From the NCBI RefSeq assembly GCF_000224145.3, contig NC_020177.2:3704965-3768964 (forward strand): a stretch of DNA of 64,000 bases, written 5' to 3'. A model generated the notes under the pieces. The model made no database searches. It was given only the letters and a program-made list of their open reading frames with translations, and was not told where the DNA came from. A program made the position numbers and the translations under genes. Position 1 is the stretch's first letter; every line of letters begins with the position of its first letter. This stretch comes from Ciona intestinalis. Lineage: Eukaryota; Chordata; Ascidiacea; Phlebobranchia; Cionidae. Positions 39,401 through 54,400 of the stretch are shown piece by piece.

Positions 39401-42400
39401 TGGTTAATAGTAGAAGAGATAACAGGGGGTAACTCAGTTCCGCAGAATTTTCCATGGAATGTCGATTCGTCAGTGAGTCCGCTGCGCACCTCAACGTAAT
39501 CGTATTTGCAAACCTGCGATTTGAAAGCAAGTTATAGTATGTGTATTGCAGAACATATACTATATAGCAAGAAAAAACTAAGCGAAAATAAATGGACAGA
39601 GACAGCCGTTATAGCACACGCCTGCTAAGATATAATCTGTAAAGGATATGGTTCTATAACTCTATGAAGACTATTTGTTTACCACGAAATGGGACAAAAG
39701 AAATAAAAGAAGGAACCATCTTACCCCAACCCACGATAATTACTAATGTAAATGTCTTGTCAAAGCATGAGAATGTAAACTGCTTTATGTCCGCGTGGCG
39801 GAAAACGTCAGTGAGTATAGCATGCTGGATGTTCTGTTTCATACACCTCGCATCCGCTTACGAGTTACCACGTATGTAACTTTGTAGTAGTAGTTTCAAT
39901 ATGCTGTACAACTTTGTGGGTGAATGTTTTACTATACATACTTCATTTCCTTCCAGTTCAAATTTATCAAACTCGATGGTTATCCTATGTTGTGGCGGGG
40001 CTACTATCTGCCAGATACACTGCTTGTTGGTCGGGTATTCACGAGGCCAGTTTGGTGACGTAATCTCACCGTCAGGAGTAGTGACGTAACCACCACATGC
40101 AGCTTCGCATGTCCTGTGGTGGAAAGTAGAATTAAATGGTTGTATAGGCCAGGGCTGCCAAAACCGGGGTAACGAGCTTCAGGGGCCACAAAGAACGTAC
40201 CAGTTTTACACAGTACAGCACAACTTTTACCTTGCCAGCTTTTTTAAAAGAAATAAAATTTATAATTCTGGGTTTTACCCGCAATTTAGCATAATAGTAA
40301 GGACTAAAACATTTTTAACCCAAAAATATTGTACCTTCCACAGTTCTATATAACTACTATGCCTTGGGTGTATTTTTACACACTAATCACCATATTTTAT
40401 TCATATATGAACATGTGTATAACCGTTATCACTTTATCGCTGATATAGTACTTACATTCCGTCGCGACTGAGCTCATACCCAGGATAACAGGCGCACTTG
40501 AAACTTCCCAGGGTGTTGATACACTTCTGTTGGCATCCTCCGTTTGATTCCAATGCACATTCGTCTCTTTCTTTGAAAAACGAAGCGGCGAAACCAGCTT
40601 TGTTGACAGATGCTGTATGGAAGATATGGTTAAAAACACCTTTTATGATGTCAGGTGTAGTTTTATAGCCTGCTATATTTAAAGTAAGTAAGCATACGAA
40701 GAGTATGAGTTGTCTAAATTCTCAGCCATATATGAAAATAAAAAAAAAACTTCCCCAAATAATAATCATCCACAAAGTTACAAATGTGGTAACTCGAAAG
40801 CGAGCATGAGATGTATGAAACAGAACACCTGTGGTATATCAACTGTCGTTGCCCGTCACTGGAGGGTATAGTTACATCCATTAGAATACAGCACGACTGT
40901 CATTTAAAGTTTAAATACTAAGAGCATCTTACTGCACTTATTGCAAGAGCGCTAATACGCAAATCGTAGACATCTCATGTTATCTTATCTTTAAAACTAT
41001 TCAATGATCATTACTTTATTGATGCTAGCGTGAAATATCAATGACATATATTCTACATTTGCGGTGGTTGCCTGTATCTCGTACCAGGTTGCTAGTTGTA
41101 CAAAGTATAATTAACGACGGAACCCCTAAAAGCGTATTCGTGTCAAAATCAAACTAATGTTCATTTAATCTTAATTTACCATCAGATACAAATTTAATCC
41201 ATAACGTATTTGTGGTGGCCTTGATGTCATCTGGTCTATCAGATCCGCAGAATCTTCCGATTAGTTCCGAGGTTGCGTTCGGGCCATCTCGGACTTCTAG
41301 GTAGTCGTAAGAGCAAGTGTCGTGACGCTCGACCTGTGCAAAACAAAAATTGTAAAACTATGCAAGAACAAATATAGTAGGTTGGGATAAAATGGTAAAG
41401 TTTCCATTCTGTTTTATCGTTTTATTTAGTAGTAAACAAAGAATATTTACAGAATTATATAACCGTATCCTTACGACTCTAAGGCATTGTTCATACCACG
41501 GTCAGGAAATATAGGATGTTCTATGATATAACGGCATCCATCTTACCACACATCAGTACTACGCAGCTATGTAGCTTAAAAACTAAATAGGTTATGTTAA
41601 CAACTTAAGTTTTAAACCTAATGCTGAAATGTACCTTGAATGCTTGGAATGAGAGGCCGACTTGGTATCCCTCGTCCACAACAACTGTCCAAATACATTC
41701 TTTACTTGGTCGATAGTCGTCAGGATAGTTAGGACTTTGTATTTGACCAGAGTTTCTTCGAATGTCACCTCCGCATACAGCTTCGTACTGTTTTTAAATT
41801 TAATTAATCATTACAGAGAATACTCACGTACGATTTTTAAGTTGAATGATCGTAAGTTAACCTTGCGAGGCAGGGCAATAACAGTCCGTATTACATGGGT
41901 GTTCTTTTTCAAACACCTCGGACCCGCTTACGAATTACCAAATATGTGTGTGGGTGGTCATTTTCATTTTTTTAATGTATGGTAATTTAGCCACATAATT
42001 TACATACTTTAGATGCAAAAATTTCAAATAAACGGTTAGATATCTTACCCGCAACCGAAAGCCGCTCCCGTTAAAGTTACTGGTGCTTCGAAATTTCATC
42101 CAAATCCTGCTGTCAGTGGATGTAATCTGAGGGGGTAGGTTATTGCCGCAGTATCTGCCTGGAAGGGAGTGGGTGAAAGATTTACAAAAACATTCGTTAA
42201 TAGTGTATAATATAGCAATTTGTTCCGTTATGAATTCGAAAACGGTAGCGAAAATCAAACGTAGAGAATTATAACAATACTACGTCTAGTGTGATTTAAA
42301 TGCACAGTAAGTTTTGTTTATATGTGGTATTCTATTTTATATGTAGTTCAGGCCCCATAAAAATGAGACACGCCAGTAATAACTTGCTAACACTTTCCTT

Positions 42401-45400
42401 TGTACTTGTGATGGTTTAATAAAAACAAAGCGTCGTACAGCGCATTTAAATATGTTTTATTCAATTTTCTGAAAAAAATACTTCAAAAAATCTTACCTAT
42501 CAAAGGCGATCTCTCCCAATGACCGTCTCGTATTTCAATGTAATCATACCAGCAACCTCGACTGTGAAGTTAAATTGAAGGAAATTACGTAAAGTGCAGT
42601 GACACACATGATTATGGAGAGTTTACGCAAGAAATAATGTTCACAAATCATCCTTTGTTGTCTGAATTGAAAAGTAACTTGAGACAAAGCTGCCTCGTTA
42701 CGCTTGACGTAAGTAGGAAAACATTTAAGTTTCGAGTTTGAGGGCACCGGCTTTTAAACCGGGAACTATGCACGAAAAATGGAACTTCTATTTTAAAGTT
42801 TGTATATAGGCTAATCACGATCTGGTTTACCTATGTTTGGAAAGCAGAAAACTTTGTGAAGTAAAAATTAAAAACTATTAATACAGACATATACAATGGC
42901 TTTTCTGTGTGCAACAATTTTTTTTTATTTTTTAATAAAGAACTCTTCTTGTGAAAAAGGGTATTTTATTATACAACGTTTCGTCTGCCATAAAACGAGG
43001 CATCTGAAAATCCTACAAAATAATATTTACCTTCGAAATATGTTCAAACTTGTGAAATCCATGACGATTTTTTCCCCAGGTGTTACACTTATTCTCCACT
43101 CACAGTTGGAGTAAGCTGGGTAAGATGCTGGCCAGTTTGGTGACGATATGTTTCCAGTTGTTGATTGCATTGTGCTACCACATGCTGAAAGTAAGGGGTT
43201 GACTTAGGATTTGGCCGATTTCATAATCTTACTAAAAAGTGTTTTAACGTCTGATATTACTGAAGATGGTTTTCGAGTTAAACCAAAATTGTTGCGTGGC
43301 CAAGGCATAGCTAAAGCAAAAAAATAAAAAAATATATACAGTAGGGTGGTTGAAGATGGGGCACCTTTAGCACATGATATCCAAACATCCAGATCGTGTT
43401 TTATATACTTAACATCGGTATATGGGAGTCATAGGGATAAGGTTTCATAATTCTTTAAATTTTTTATGCTTCCCACCAAATTGGACGAGAAAATAGAATG
43501 AAAAGGTGTCCCATCTTGCCCCCCCCCCACCCTACTATACATCATTAAAATAGACAACAAAAAGTAATAAAATAGACAAAAGTGCTTTAAACAAAAAGTT
43601 ATAGGATAAATGGTCAGTTTACTTGGACAACTGTAGAGTTTATTCGCTTGTATAACATCACCCTCGCTCAGTTGCGTGCGTTGACCAATAGAAGGCCTCA
43701 TCCCAGTTTCCTGGTCTACCATTGGTCGGATCGTATCCAGAAACATTCCTGAATATAAAATTAGTTTAAACTATTATTCAAAACTCTAAGAGTTAGTAGT
43801 TTTAAATTAAAAACAAAAAAAATATTATAACCAACAAAAAAATTAAAAAGATTTTTAAAAAAATTAAAAACATTAATTGGAGAAAAAAAATTAAAAAAAA
43901 AACACTCAAAAAGAGATAAACGTTTTTCCCTGTATATCGGTATATTTACCTTTACTGAAGGTGTTCCTTGCGTAGTGCATAATACTGTAGTAATCGTATT
44001 TCTCGCCAAGGGAGTTGATCTCACTCGAGTCCATTTGTTCGAAATTGTATTCCTGACCTGAAGAAAAACAATGATTTTTATAATTGTAGGGGTAAGATGG
44101 ATACCGTAATATCCCATACTTCCTAATCGTGTTTTTAACAATTTACATCGCTGCTTAAAGTCGTAACGAGACGGTTGCATAATTCTTTAAAATTTCTTTA
44201 TTTACCACCAAATTAGACGATAATAACAAACGTTTTACCCCACACTACTACATCAATAAAGTTGCCAGCATTTCTCACCGGCTTGAATATTCTTGTATAT
44301 GATTTCTATGTGGTCGTCGCGATCAGGTCTCGTATGTTCGTGCCAGAAACCAATCACATGACCGAGTTCATGAACGACGATACCAAACTTATCGCAATTC
44401 TTTCCGATCGAAATGGCTTGTGGTCCAGTCCCTTTGCGGCCAACGTACGAACAGCAACTGTGATTTTAAAGTATGCTCATAAAGTGTCTTGTGATACACA
44501 TCAAGCCCGGTTTTGAGTTACCCCGTATGTGGCAATGCGATAGATTTTGGGGGGCACGCCATGGGCCATATGGGATTTTTGCCAGGATTAGCCTATGAAC
44601 CTATGGTAAATATGCTTTCAAGACTAATAAAAAAAAAACAATCTCAAACGTACAATCGATTGACTGCTGCGCATGGGGTCGCTAAAACAATGATTAATCA
44701 AACTCAGGTAGCTTTGTGATTAAAACATAGGGACATTGAAGTTCAAAGAGATTACCCGCAAGGACGGTAAGTGAATCGAATGTAGTTGTCTTCGTTCGTT
44801 CGCTCAATAAATGTAAGGCAGGTTTGGCCTTCCCAATGTCTCATGGCTTGTTTGAACATCGCCCTTTGGGAACCTGCAAAGAATTGGGAAATATAATTAG
44901 TACCCAACATAATGTAACTGTAATAAGTTGCGTGAATCTAACCCGGAACTATAGTGCTTTGGCAGGAGATTTTTCTATAAAGTAATACAGTCGGGATTTT
45001 GTGCTACGAAATACGTATAACAGGCAAAAATCAAGTCTAACAAATTTGATAAGAGAGATATAGTCCGCCTGAATCGTCAGTCTGTTATTCATACAAAATG
45101 TTTAACATGATATGGTGATTTAGCATAACTGTTACTCACGAACAAAATGATTCACGAAATTTAAAACTTTCGGAATTTCCGTCCAATACACATGAGACCG
45201 GGTATTTAAATTACTGAGGTGTGGCCGGGAATCAGTTAACACCATGAGTCATGGGACACTTGCAATATAGACAAGGAATTATACTGTCGCAGTGACGTGT
45301 ACAATACACGGCGGTTTCACAGGGTTAAGAGTCGATTTACGAAAATCGGTGTTATTGAAAACGTATCGAATTCCGGAAATCTTTGCAAATAGGTTGAACT

Positions 45401-48400
45401 GTGCAATCAGAAATTACAAGCAGGCTTTTGTGTACCGGACATGGACAATGTACTTCGGGATGCTTGGTTGATAAGACACGCTTGATGGTTAGCACAGGTG
45501 TCATGTTTCGTTGCTTTGTTGACCCATTTGGCCGCTTATCGGTTGTCCGGGTGCCGCAACAAAGTGACTTGGTGGTAACGATGTATATTTGTTTTGCAAG
45601 TTTTATCTCCAACGCGATTTATTAAGAAGACTCGCCCAAACAAGAAATGCCAAGGCTAACATGCGTAAACGTATTTATATTTATTTATATATATGCTTTC
45701 ACTGCGCGAGATTAGTTCGATTTTATCCAATGCTTTTATCCTCGCCTGGGCGGTCGCAACAGCCCAGACGGGCCCAGTAAACCTAAAGGTACTACCAGGC
45801 GCCCGTGGAAGGACGCCGCAGACCACGAAAGCAATTTCACCAACATTGAATTGCGGTTTCGAATTCAATACCCACACCACGGACAAGAATCTGCCGCAAA
45901 ACCGCAATAAATCGAGTAAGGCGATGTTATTTGGCGACAAAAAACGAACAGCGGTTTTGTTAAGTCGAGGTCACGACCGAATTCGAAGTAACCTTTCGGT
46001 TTATTCTAAAAATAAAACGTTTTAAAGCCATGTCAGGGAAGACAACTGTTCGAAAACTTGGCAAGAATGGCTTCCGTTGAAAGTATTTTTAGCAGGTTTC
46101 GTGCGTATTGTTTTGAAAGTACGACTTCTGCGTCAGATTAAAAACAATTCATTTCTCACAGTACAGGGCACCAGGACCAAAATAGAAGTGAACTGAAATG
46201 CTCGGGAAACAATTCCCGGCTACTTTATGTCGTATTAACGTATTGGGAATTTCCTGCAAGTAATTGAAGAGTCATGATATAACCCCTTATAAGATTAGGT
46301 CATTTAATGTGGACGTTATTACGTGTATAAAACAATTAAGAAAAATACAAGTTTTTGTGCATAAATTAACCCGTTGTGGACGCATGTAAGTTTTAAAGCT
46401 ATAATTTCTGAATGCAAATTTATAAAACCTAACTATGTGTACTGATGTGGGTATATTACACTAGACACGATCTAGACACATCAGGTCGCTCCAGATCGAT
46501 AAACAGTTCATATCGCAGCGATCTGAGACACGGGGCGATTCACTGCTTCAAAACAAGTTGTCGGCAGGTGTAAAGTGCCTTGGAAAGCAATTATATCCGT
46601 CGCATCCCACTTATCAGTGTAATGGGACCGCATGAGATGCAAGATTCGTTACCGGACACCCGTATACAGTCGATATGCCACACAGGCGACATTTTTTCTT
46701 GGAAAAGTAAAATAAGTTGGCAGCACTTAAAACATAATAACGTTGGGTAGTGTGTTACGTGAACTTTGAAAAGAAAATTAAAAACCAAGTTGGTTCCCGC
46801 GCAGGAAACAGACACATCATAATCATTTCTGTGTAATTTTAAGTAGGCTACAATGAACGAAAATTGCCACTGATCAATTTCCGGGTAAAATTACGGGAAA
46901 GATCAAAAGGGTGAAAACCTTAATCAAGAAGAAGAAGAACTTGAAGGTAGCGACGTTTGGAGAATTTTTTAAATCGAATCAACTGGTTTGGGGTAATAAC
47001 ATTAACAGAAATTGGGGCACTGTAATATGTGGAACGTTTTAGTAATTCCGAATGGTGAAATATGGTAGTATTACACCGAAAACACCGTATAAAAGTGACC
47101 AAACAGCCTAGGACAATGTACTTTTATAGGCCAGAAATTAAGGAATAATCACGACAAAATCAAGCTAAATTAATGTGACTCGCCCTAATGCCGACTGCCG
47201 CCTGTAGATGCCAAAATCTACCTAAAATATGTAAAATCGACTGAACAAAGAATTTTTCTAAGAAAGTTGGCTGCGTAACCCCATCCACGTTTTGGTGGAG
47301 TTCGTATTAAACAATTTAAATGTTTTGCAAAATTCTACACCAGGAATTTAGTTCAAGAGTGTACACACTGTTCACAAGCCACCTATCACCTTGAGGTCAC
47401 TTTCCCAGCGAAAAGTGATTCGACATAGCTAGAAATACAACACTGCAAACTATTTTACTTCGTAATTTGATAAAATAAAGCCGGGCGGTCAAGCGGCAAC
47501 GTTGAAAGGCATTTATCATGTAGAACTAAGAACTGACAACGGCTAAAATTTAAAAAAATGCAAAGGACAGATCGCAGTAAATGGAAACATAATTACTTGG
47601 TGCAAATAGTTACCGAACCAATGCCTATACGAAGAGGTACAAGATACATAACATAATAGAATATGGAGTTATTTACCTTGTGTAAATCTCAGGCTCGGCA
47701 AAAACAGCCTATGAAAATACCTGATCAATTAGAAACACTGCATAAACGACGCTTCCAGAATCGCCAAAAATGTTGAAACAGTATCAGACACTTTCCATCA
47801 ATTTAGGATAGTATGTTACACTCCCTGAACAAAAAAACGACTTAACCTATCAACCACTGGGTGTTCGATGCTCATGTTTCAGGTGATATGTTGCCGCTAC
47901 AACGAAAGGCGTTCCGGGACGTTAAGGACAAGGCAGCCGTGCCAAGAAGCGCTAACTGCCTTGAAGTTTCGGAAAATTAGTCCCGTGTGGTTTACAAGTG
48001 ATTTGGGCCGGTTGTTTACAGGTCGTAATAGTTCAATGCACTCAATCTGTTTTGCATCGGGTAACAAGAATCACAATAACCACGCCTTAAGCATGTATGT
48101 ATGGAATTGTACCTTTGCTAATTTGGACGCTACACTATTATAGCTTAGTGCAACTGTAATAAATTACGTGAATATAACCCTGACGGTGATCATTAAGTAT
48201 AGGACGGTTCTTGTGTAAAGAAATACAGCAGAGAACGTTTCTTCATATAAACCGTATATAATAAATTTGTAGTGGTACTGGTGGGTCNNNNNNNNNNNNN
48301 NNNNNNNNNNNNNNNNNNNNNNNNNNNNNNNNNNNNNNNNNNNNNNNNNNNNNNNNNNNNNNNNNNNNNNNNNNNNNNNNNNNNNNNNNNNNNNNNNNNN

Positions 48401-51400
48401 NNNNNNNNNNNNACTTGTAATAAGTTGCGTGAATCTAACCCTGAACTATAGTGCTTTGGCAGGAGATTTTTCTATAAAGAAATACAGTCGGGATTTTGTG
48501 CTACGAAATACGTATAACGGGCAAAAATCAAGTCTAACAAATTTGATAAGAGAGATATAGTCCGCCTGAATCGTCAGTCTGTTATTCATACAGAATGTTT
48601 AACTTGATATGGTGATTTAGCATAACTGTTACTCACGAACAAAATGATTCACGAAATTTAAAACTTTCGGAATTTCCGCCCAATACACATGAGACCGGGT
48701 ATTTAAATTACTGAGGTGTGGCCGGGAATCAGTTAACACCATGAGTCATGGGACACTTGCAATATAGACAAGGAATTATACTGTCGTAGTGACGTGTACA
48801 ATACACGGCGGTTTCACAGGGTTAAGAGTCGATTTACGAAAATCGGTGTTATTGAAAACGTATCGAATTCCGGAAATCTTTGCAAAAAGGTTGAACTGTG
48901 CAATCAGAAATTACAAGCAGGCTTTTGTGTACCGGACATGGACAATGTACTTCGGGATGCTTGGTTGATAAGACACGCTTGATGGTTAGCACAGGTGTCA
49001 TGTTTCGTTGCTTTGTTGACCCATTTGGCCGCTTATCGGTTGTCCGGGTGCCGCAACAAAGTGACTTGGTGGTAACGATGTATATTTGTTTTGCAAGTTT
49101 TATCTCCAACGCGATTTATTAAGAAGACTCGCCCAAACAAGAAATGCCAAGGCTAACATGCGTAAACGTATTTATATTTATTTATATATATGCTTTCACT
49201 GCGCGAGATTAGTTCGATTTTATCCAATGCTTTTATCCTCGCCTGGGCGGTCGCAACAGCCCAGACGGGCCCAGTAAACCTAAAGGTACTACCAGGCGCC
49301 CGTGGAAGGACGCCGCAGACCACGAAAGCAATTTCACCAACATTGAATTGCGGTTTCGAATTCAATACCCACACCACGGACAAGAATCTGCCGCAAAACC
49401 GCAATAAATCGAGTAAGGCGATGTTATTTGGCGACAAAAAACGAACAGAGGTTTTGTTAAGTCGAGGTCACGACCGAATTCGAAGTAACCTTTCGGTTTA
49501 TTCTAAAAATAAAACGTTTTAAAGCCATGTTAGGGAAGACAACTGTTCGAAAACTTGGCAAGAATGGCTTCCGTTGAAAGTATTTTTAGCAGGTTTCGTG
49601 CGTATTGTTTTGAAAGTACGACTTCTGCGTCAGATTAAAAACAATTCATTTCTCAGAGTACAGGGCACCAGGACCAAAATAGAAGTGAACTGAAATGCTC
49701 GGGAAACAATTCCCGGCTACTTTATGTCGTATTAACGTATTGGGAATTTCCTGCAAGTAATTGAAGAGTCATGATATAACCCCTTATAAGATTAGGTCAT
49801 TTAATGTGGACGTTATTACGTGTATAAAACAATTAAATGAAATACAAGTTTTTGTGTATAAATTAACCCGTTGTGGACGCATGTAAGTTTTAAAGCTATA
49901 ATTTCTAACTATGTGTCTGATGTGGGTATATTACACTAGACACGATCTATAGACACATCAGGTCGCTCCAGATCGATAAACAGTTCATATCGCAGCGATC
50001 TGAGACACGGGGCGATTCACTGCTTCAAAACAAGTTGTCGGCAGGTGTAAAGTGCCTTGGAAAGCAATTATATCCGTCGCATCCCACTTATCAGTGTAAT
50101 GGGACCGCATGAGATGCAAGATTCGTTACCGGACACCCGTATACAGCCGATATGCCACACAGGCGACATTTTTTCTTGGAAAAGTAAAATAAGTTGGCAG
50201 CACTTAAAACATAATAACGTTGGGTAGTGTGTTACGTGAACTTTGAAAAGAAAATTAAAAACCAAGTTGGTTCCCGCGCAGGAAACAGACACATCATAAT
50301 CATTTCTGTGTAATTTTAAGTAGGCTACAATGAACGAAAATTGCCACTGATCAATTTCCGGGTAAAATTACGGAAAAGATCAAAAGGGTGGAAATCTTAA
50401 TCAAGAAGAAAACGAACTTGAAGGTAGCGACGTTTGGAGAATTTTTTAAATCGAATCAACTGGTTTGGGGTAATAACATTAACAGAAATTGGGGCACTGT
50501 AATATGTGGAACGCTTTAGAAACTCCGAATGGTGAAATATGGTAGTATTACACGAAAACACCGTATAAAAGTGACCAAACAGCCTAGGACAATGTACTTT
50601 TATAGGCCAGAAATTAAGGAATAATCACGACAAAATCAAGCTAAATTAATGTGACTCGCCCTAATGCCGACTGCCGCCTGTAGATGCCAAAATCTACCTA
50701 AAATATGTAAAATCAACTGAACAAAGAATTTTTCTAAGAAAGTTGGCTGCGTAACCCCATCCACGTTTTGGTGGAGTTCGTATTAAACAATTTGAATGTT
50801 TTGCAAAATTCTACACCAGGAATTTAGTTCAAGAGTGTACACACTGTTCACAAGCCACCTATCACCTTGAGGTCACTTTCCCAGCGAAAAGTGATTCGAC
50901 ATAGCTAGAAATACAACACTGCAAACTATTTTACTTCGTAATTTGATAAAATAAAGCCGGGCGGTCAAGCGGCAACGTTGAAAGGCATTTATCATGTAGA
51001 ACTAAGAACTGACAACGGCTAAAATTTAAAAAAATGCAAAGGACAGATCGCAGTAAATGGAAACATAATTACTTGGTGCAAATAGTTACCGAACCAATGC
51101 CTATACGAAGAGGTACAAGATACATAACATAATAGAATATGGAGTTATTTACCTTTAAGTGTAAATCTCAGGCTCGGCAAAAACAGCCTATGAAAATACC
51201 TAATCAATTAGAAACACTGCATAAACGACGCTTCCAGAATCGCCAAAAATGTTGAAACAGTATCAGACACCTTCCATCAGTTTAGGATAGTATGTTACAC
51301 TCCCTAAACAAAAAAACGACTTAACCTATCAACCACTGGGTGTTCGATGCTCATGTTTCAGGTGATATGTTGCCGCTACAACGAAAGGCGTTCCGGGACG

Positions 51401-54400
51401 TTAAGGACAAGGCAGCCGTGCCAAGAAGCGCTAACTGCCTTGAAGTTTCGGAAAATTAGTCCCGTGTGGTTTACAAGTGATTTGGGCCGGTTGTTTACAG
51501 GTCGTAATAGTTCAATGCACTCAATCTGTTTTGCATCGGGTAACAAGAATCACAATAACCACGCCTTAAGCATGTATGTATGGAATTGTACCTTTGCTAA
51601 TTTGGACGCTACACTATTATAGCTTAGTGCAACTGTAATAAATTACGTGAATATAACCCTGACGGTGATCATTAAGTATAGGACGGTTCTTGTGTAAAGA
51701 AATACAGCAGAGAACGTTTCTTCATATAAACCGTATATAATAAATTTGTAGTGGTTCTGGTGGGTCTGCTTTTTTAAAACAAGGTGTCATGGCTCAAAAA
51801 CAATTAGATTCACTGAGTTAGCGCCATTCATTTCGCAGTGTGATAATAAAACGTCGGTTTCACTTCCCGCAAACGTTTTAATAAACGGGATTCGAGTTGG
51901 AGGAGTTTTCAATTTTCATTTTCCATGATCTCGGTAATTGGAAATTTGAATAGGACTGGTGGTCTGCGGTTCACGGTCTTGACAGTTCGAATCAGATTGA
52001 GAACTTTTTAAAGGAACCTATAATAATGGACGAACTAACGGCGAAGGAATTGGGACTTTCAACATTTTTACCGTTTCTTAACTACATAACTAAAATATGT
52101 TGTGTTTTTTAAGTAGTTTATATAATTTTTTTGTATGTAAGAATTTGGCGGAAGATTTCTAACACACTTTTTTAATTCTTATTGCTGACGATTTTATTCG
52201 TCCTTAAGTATTTGCCGTGTATTTAAAACCTGTTCGAGTATATATAGGTATTGTTAAGCATTATACAGGCTGTGTCTGTACAATGGAATTGAATGTCACT
52301 GTGTGTTGCTGGATTTGTTTTCGTAGCTGTAAAGTGCAGATAACTACGCTTCGAGTAAGATAGTGCTGAAGCCGATATATTGATCTACGCGATCTTTAAC
52401 TCGCATGGAAAAGATAACATGAGACATCCGATGCGGCCACACGCTGTAATGTATATCTTGGTGTTGGGTTACCAAATGACGCGCAAGGTGCATACGTCAC
52501 TGTCGACGTCAATTAATATTATTTTCAATAGATTAGATATTAACATTAAATGCGTTTTAATGCAAATGCTCGATCGTGACTGGTTATCCCTTGGAGAGAT
52601 TCCGGAATTGAGTTATGTCTTTCCAATGCACAAGCTGGACCTAATGGGTGTCAGAAATGGCGGAGTGAATAAGGTCATGCACATCCAGAGCGCAAATAAG
52701 GTTTGCCGCATTTTAACTAAGTTAAGCACCCGATGCGCGGTGCAGGGGTATACAGGCTGCTGTTCGAGGTGGAAATAGAAAATCCCGGGCCGTTTTCTCT
52801 AGGGTTTCCAGAGGCGTCATATACAATAATTGAGTATAACCGGTGAAACCATAAGGGAATAACAGATCGGTTGCTATTTGAACGAAGTTAAGTGCCCATG
52901 ACACAACCTGGGACCTTTGTGCAAAGATCGTGTGGTTTGGAATTTGAAAGCGACAGTGGAAGTGTGTCGTCGTATAAAACCACGTACACATGCAATATTC
53001 ATTCTTTATCGTCAAGGTCAATCGGCCATGAATGATTTATGTCAAAATTAGAAGACTCGGCTCGCTGATGAAGCAATTCTTGCATGTAACTGAGTTCGAT
53101 CCGGATTGTAAAATATATAATTTTGTTCGTACGGATTTTAACAGAAAGTTACGACAATTTTCGCAACACAGTCAAACTTGGTCATTTTTTTTTATTTTAA
53201 CTGTTTAGTTAAATAATGGTAGCTATTTTTTGGTTTATTTAAAGTTTTTTAGAAAATAAACCCTACTTTACGATTTTAGGCTAAATCTTTTGCAAAACGT
53301 GTTTATGGATTTCGTTGAGATATCAAGTTAAAATAAAAATCAATGCCAATTTACTATTTTCGCCGCAAAACTCGTCTGAAATGGCTAATTGTAATCGATG
53401 AGCTGCCAAGTGTCTGTTACACGTATATAGTTTATCTGTGCATCTGATCGAGTTTCAGATACTAAAAGGCGACAAAAACGAAGCTCTATTTAGCTACTGA
53501 CCAAGACGAATGGGTGTTCGTAAAAAACACTGCAAAAATCGCATCAGCGCTTATAGAAGACTACATTACAGAACGCGCATAAATGTGTTGGGGTACAATG
53601 GTCCATGTTTTGTTCTATTTTTTTATTCCGTCAAAAACAAATAATATGTACAGAAACATATTATAATCATACCCTCACAGCTTTAAAAGAGCATTATTAA
53701 TGTTAAAAACCGACTTGGAAAATATGGGATAATATGTGTTAACGGTATCTTTCTAACCCCACAGTACTACATACTTTTACCTTACTATGACATGTCTAAC
53801 AGTAGAACATTGTTGTAAGCGTAATATTTCAACTTGTATATATATAAATATTTCGAAATTATGCTTTCTTTTCATTGCCGTCACCATAAATGCATTATAA
53901 ATTTTTTCACTTCAACAAATAATCCCTTGCGGTTTTCGAAGCGAGGTACAATTTCCTTATTTTAACTGTCCGACGTTGTTAAAACGAAATACAGATACGG
54001 AAAATGTCATTTCTGTAACCATTTTATATGGCGGTAAACCACTCTGTGACAGAACGGTTTGAAAATGTCCATTTTCGGTCTTTTTGAATTAACCATTTTC
54101 AATTAAAATTATTTTGAATACTGTCTATTGTGGGTATTTTAGTGCCTCTTATGCTGCTTATCGTAAAAAGATACGGAAATCGTGCACTTGATAGCAGTAA
54201 ATATAACGTTGTGGTTTCGCTGAATAAGCAATAACTTCATGTAGACTGAAATCGGTGCAAAGATCTGTGTTTTCATATTTTTGGGCAAGCACGAGTTTCG
54301 TGTAGACTTTGCGCGTGTTTACATCTCATATACACCGCTTACATAATCGACAGTACAGTTGTACAAGCTACAAAACAGGCTCGGTTATCGATTTTTAGGT

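Noticed and set aside
45693..46025. 110-codon plus-strand frame conserved in both copies of the 3.35-kb segment
   Set aside because: Its conservation only reflects the near-identity of the whole segment. An opposite-strand frame is equally preserved.
51980..52010. AGTTCGAATC, resembling a tRNA B box
   Set aside because: No matching A box, acceptor stem or anticodon arm at the right spacing.
52380..52778. 132-codon plus-strand open frame in tolloid intron 4
   Set aside because: Unrecognised sequence overlapping another open frame on the opposite strand. Consistent with chance.
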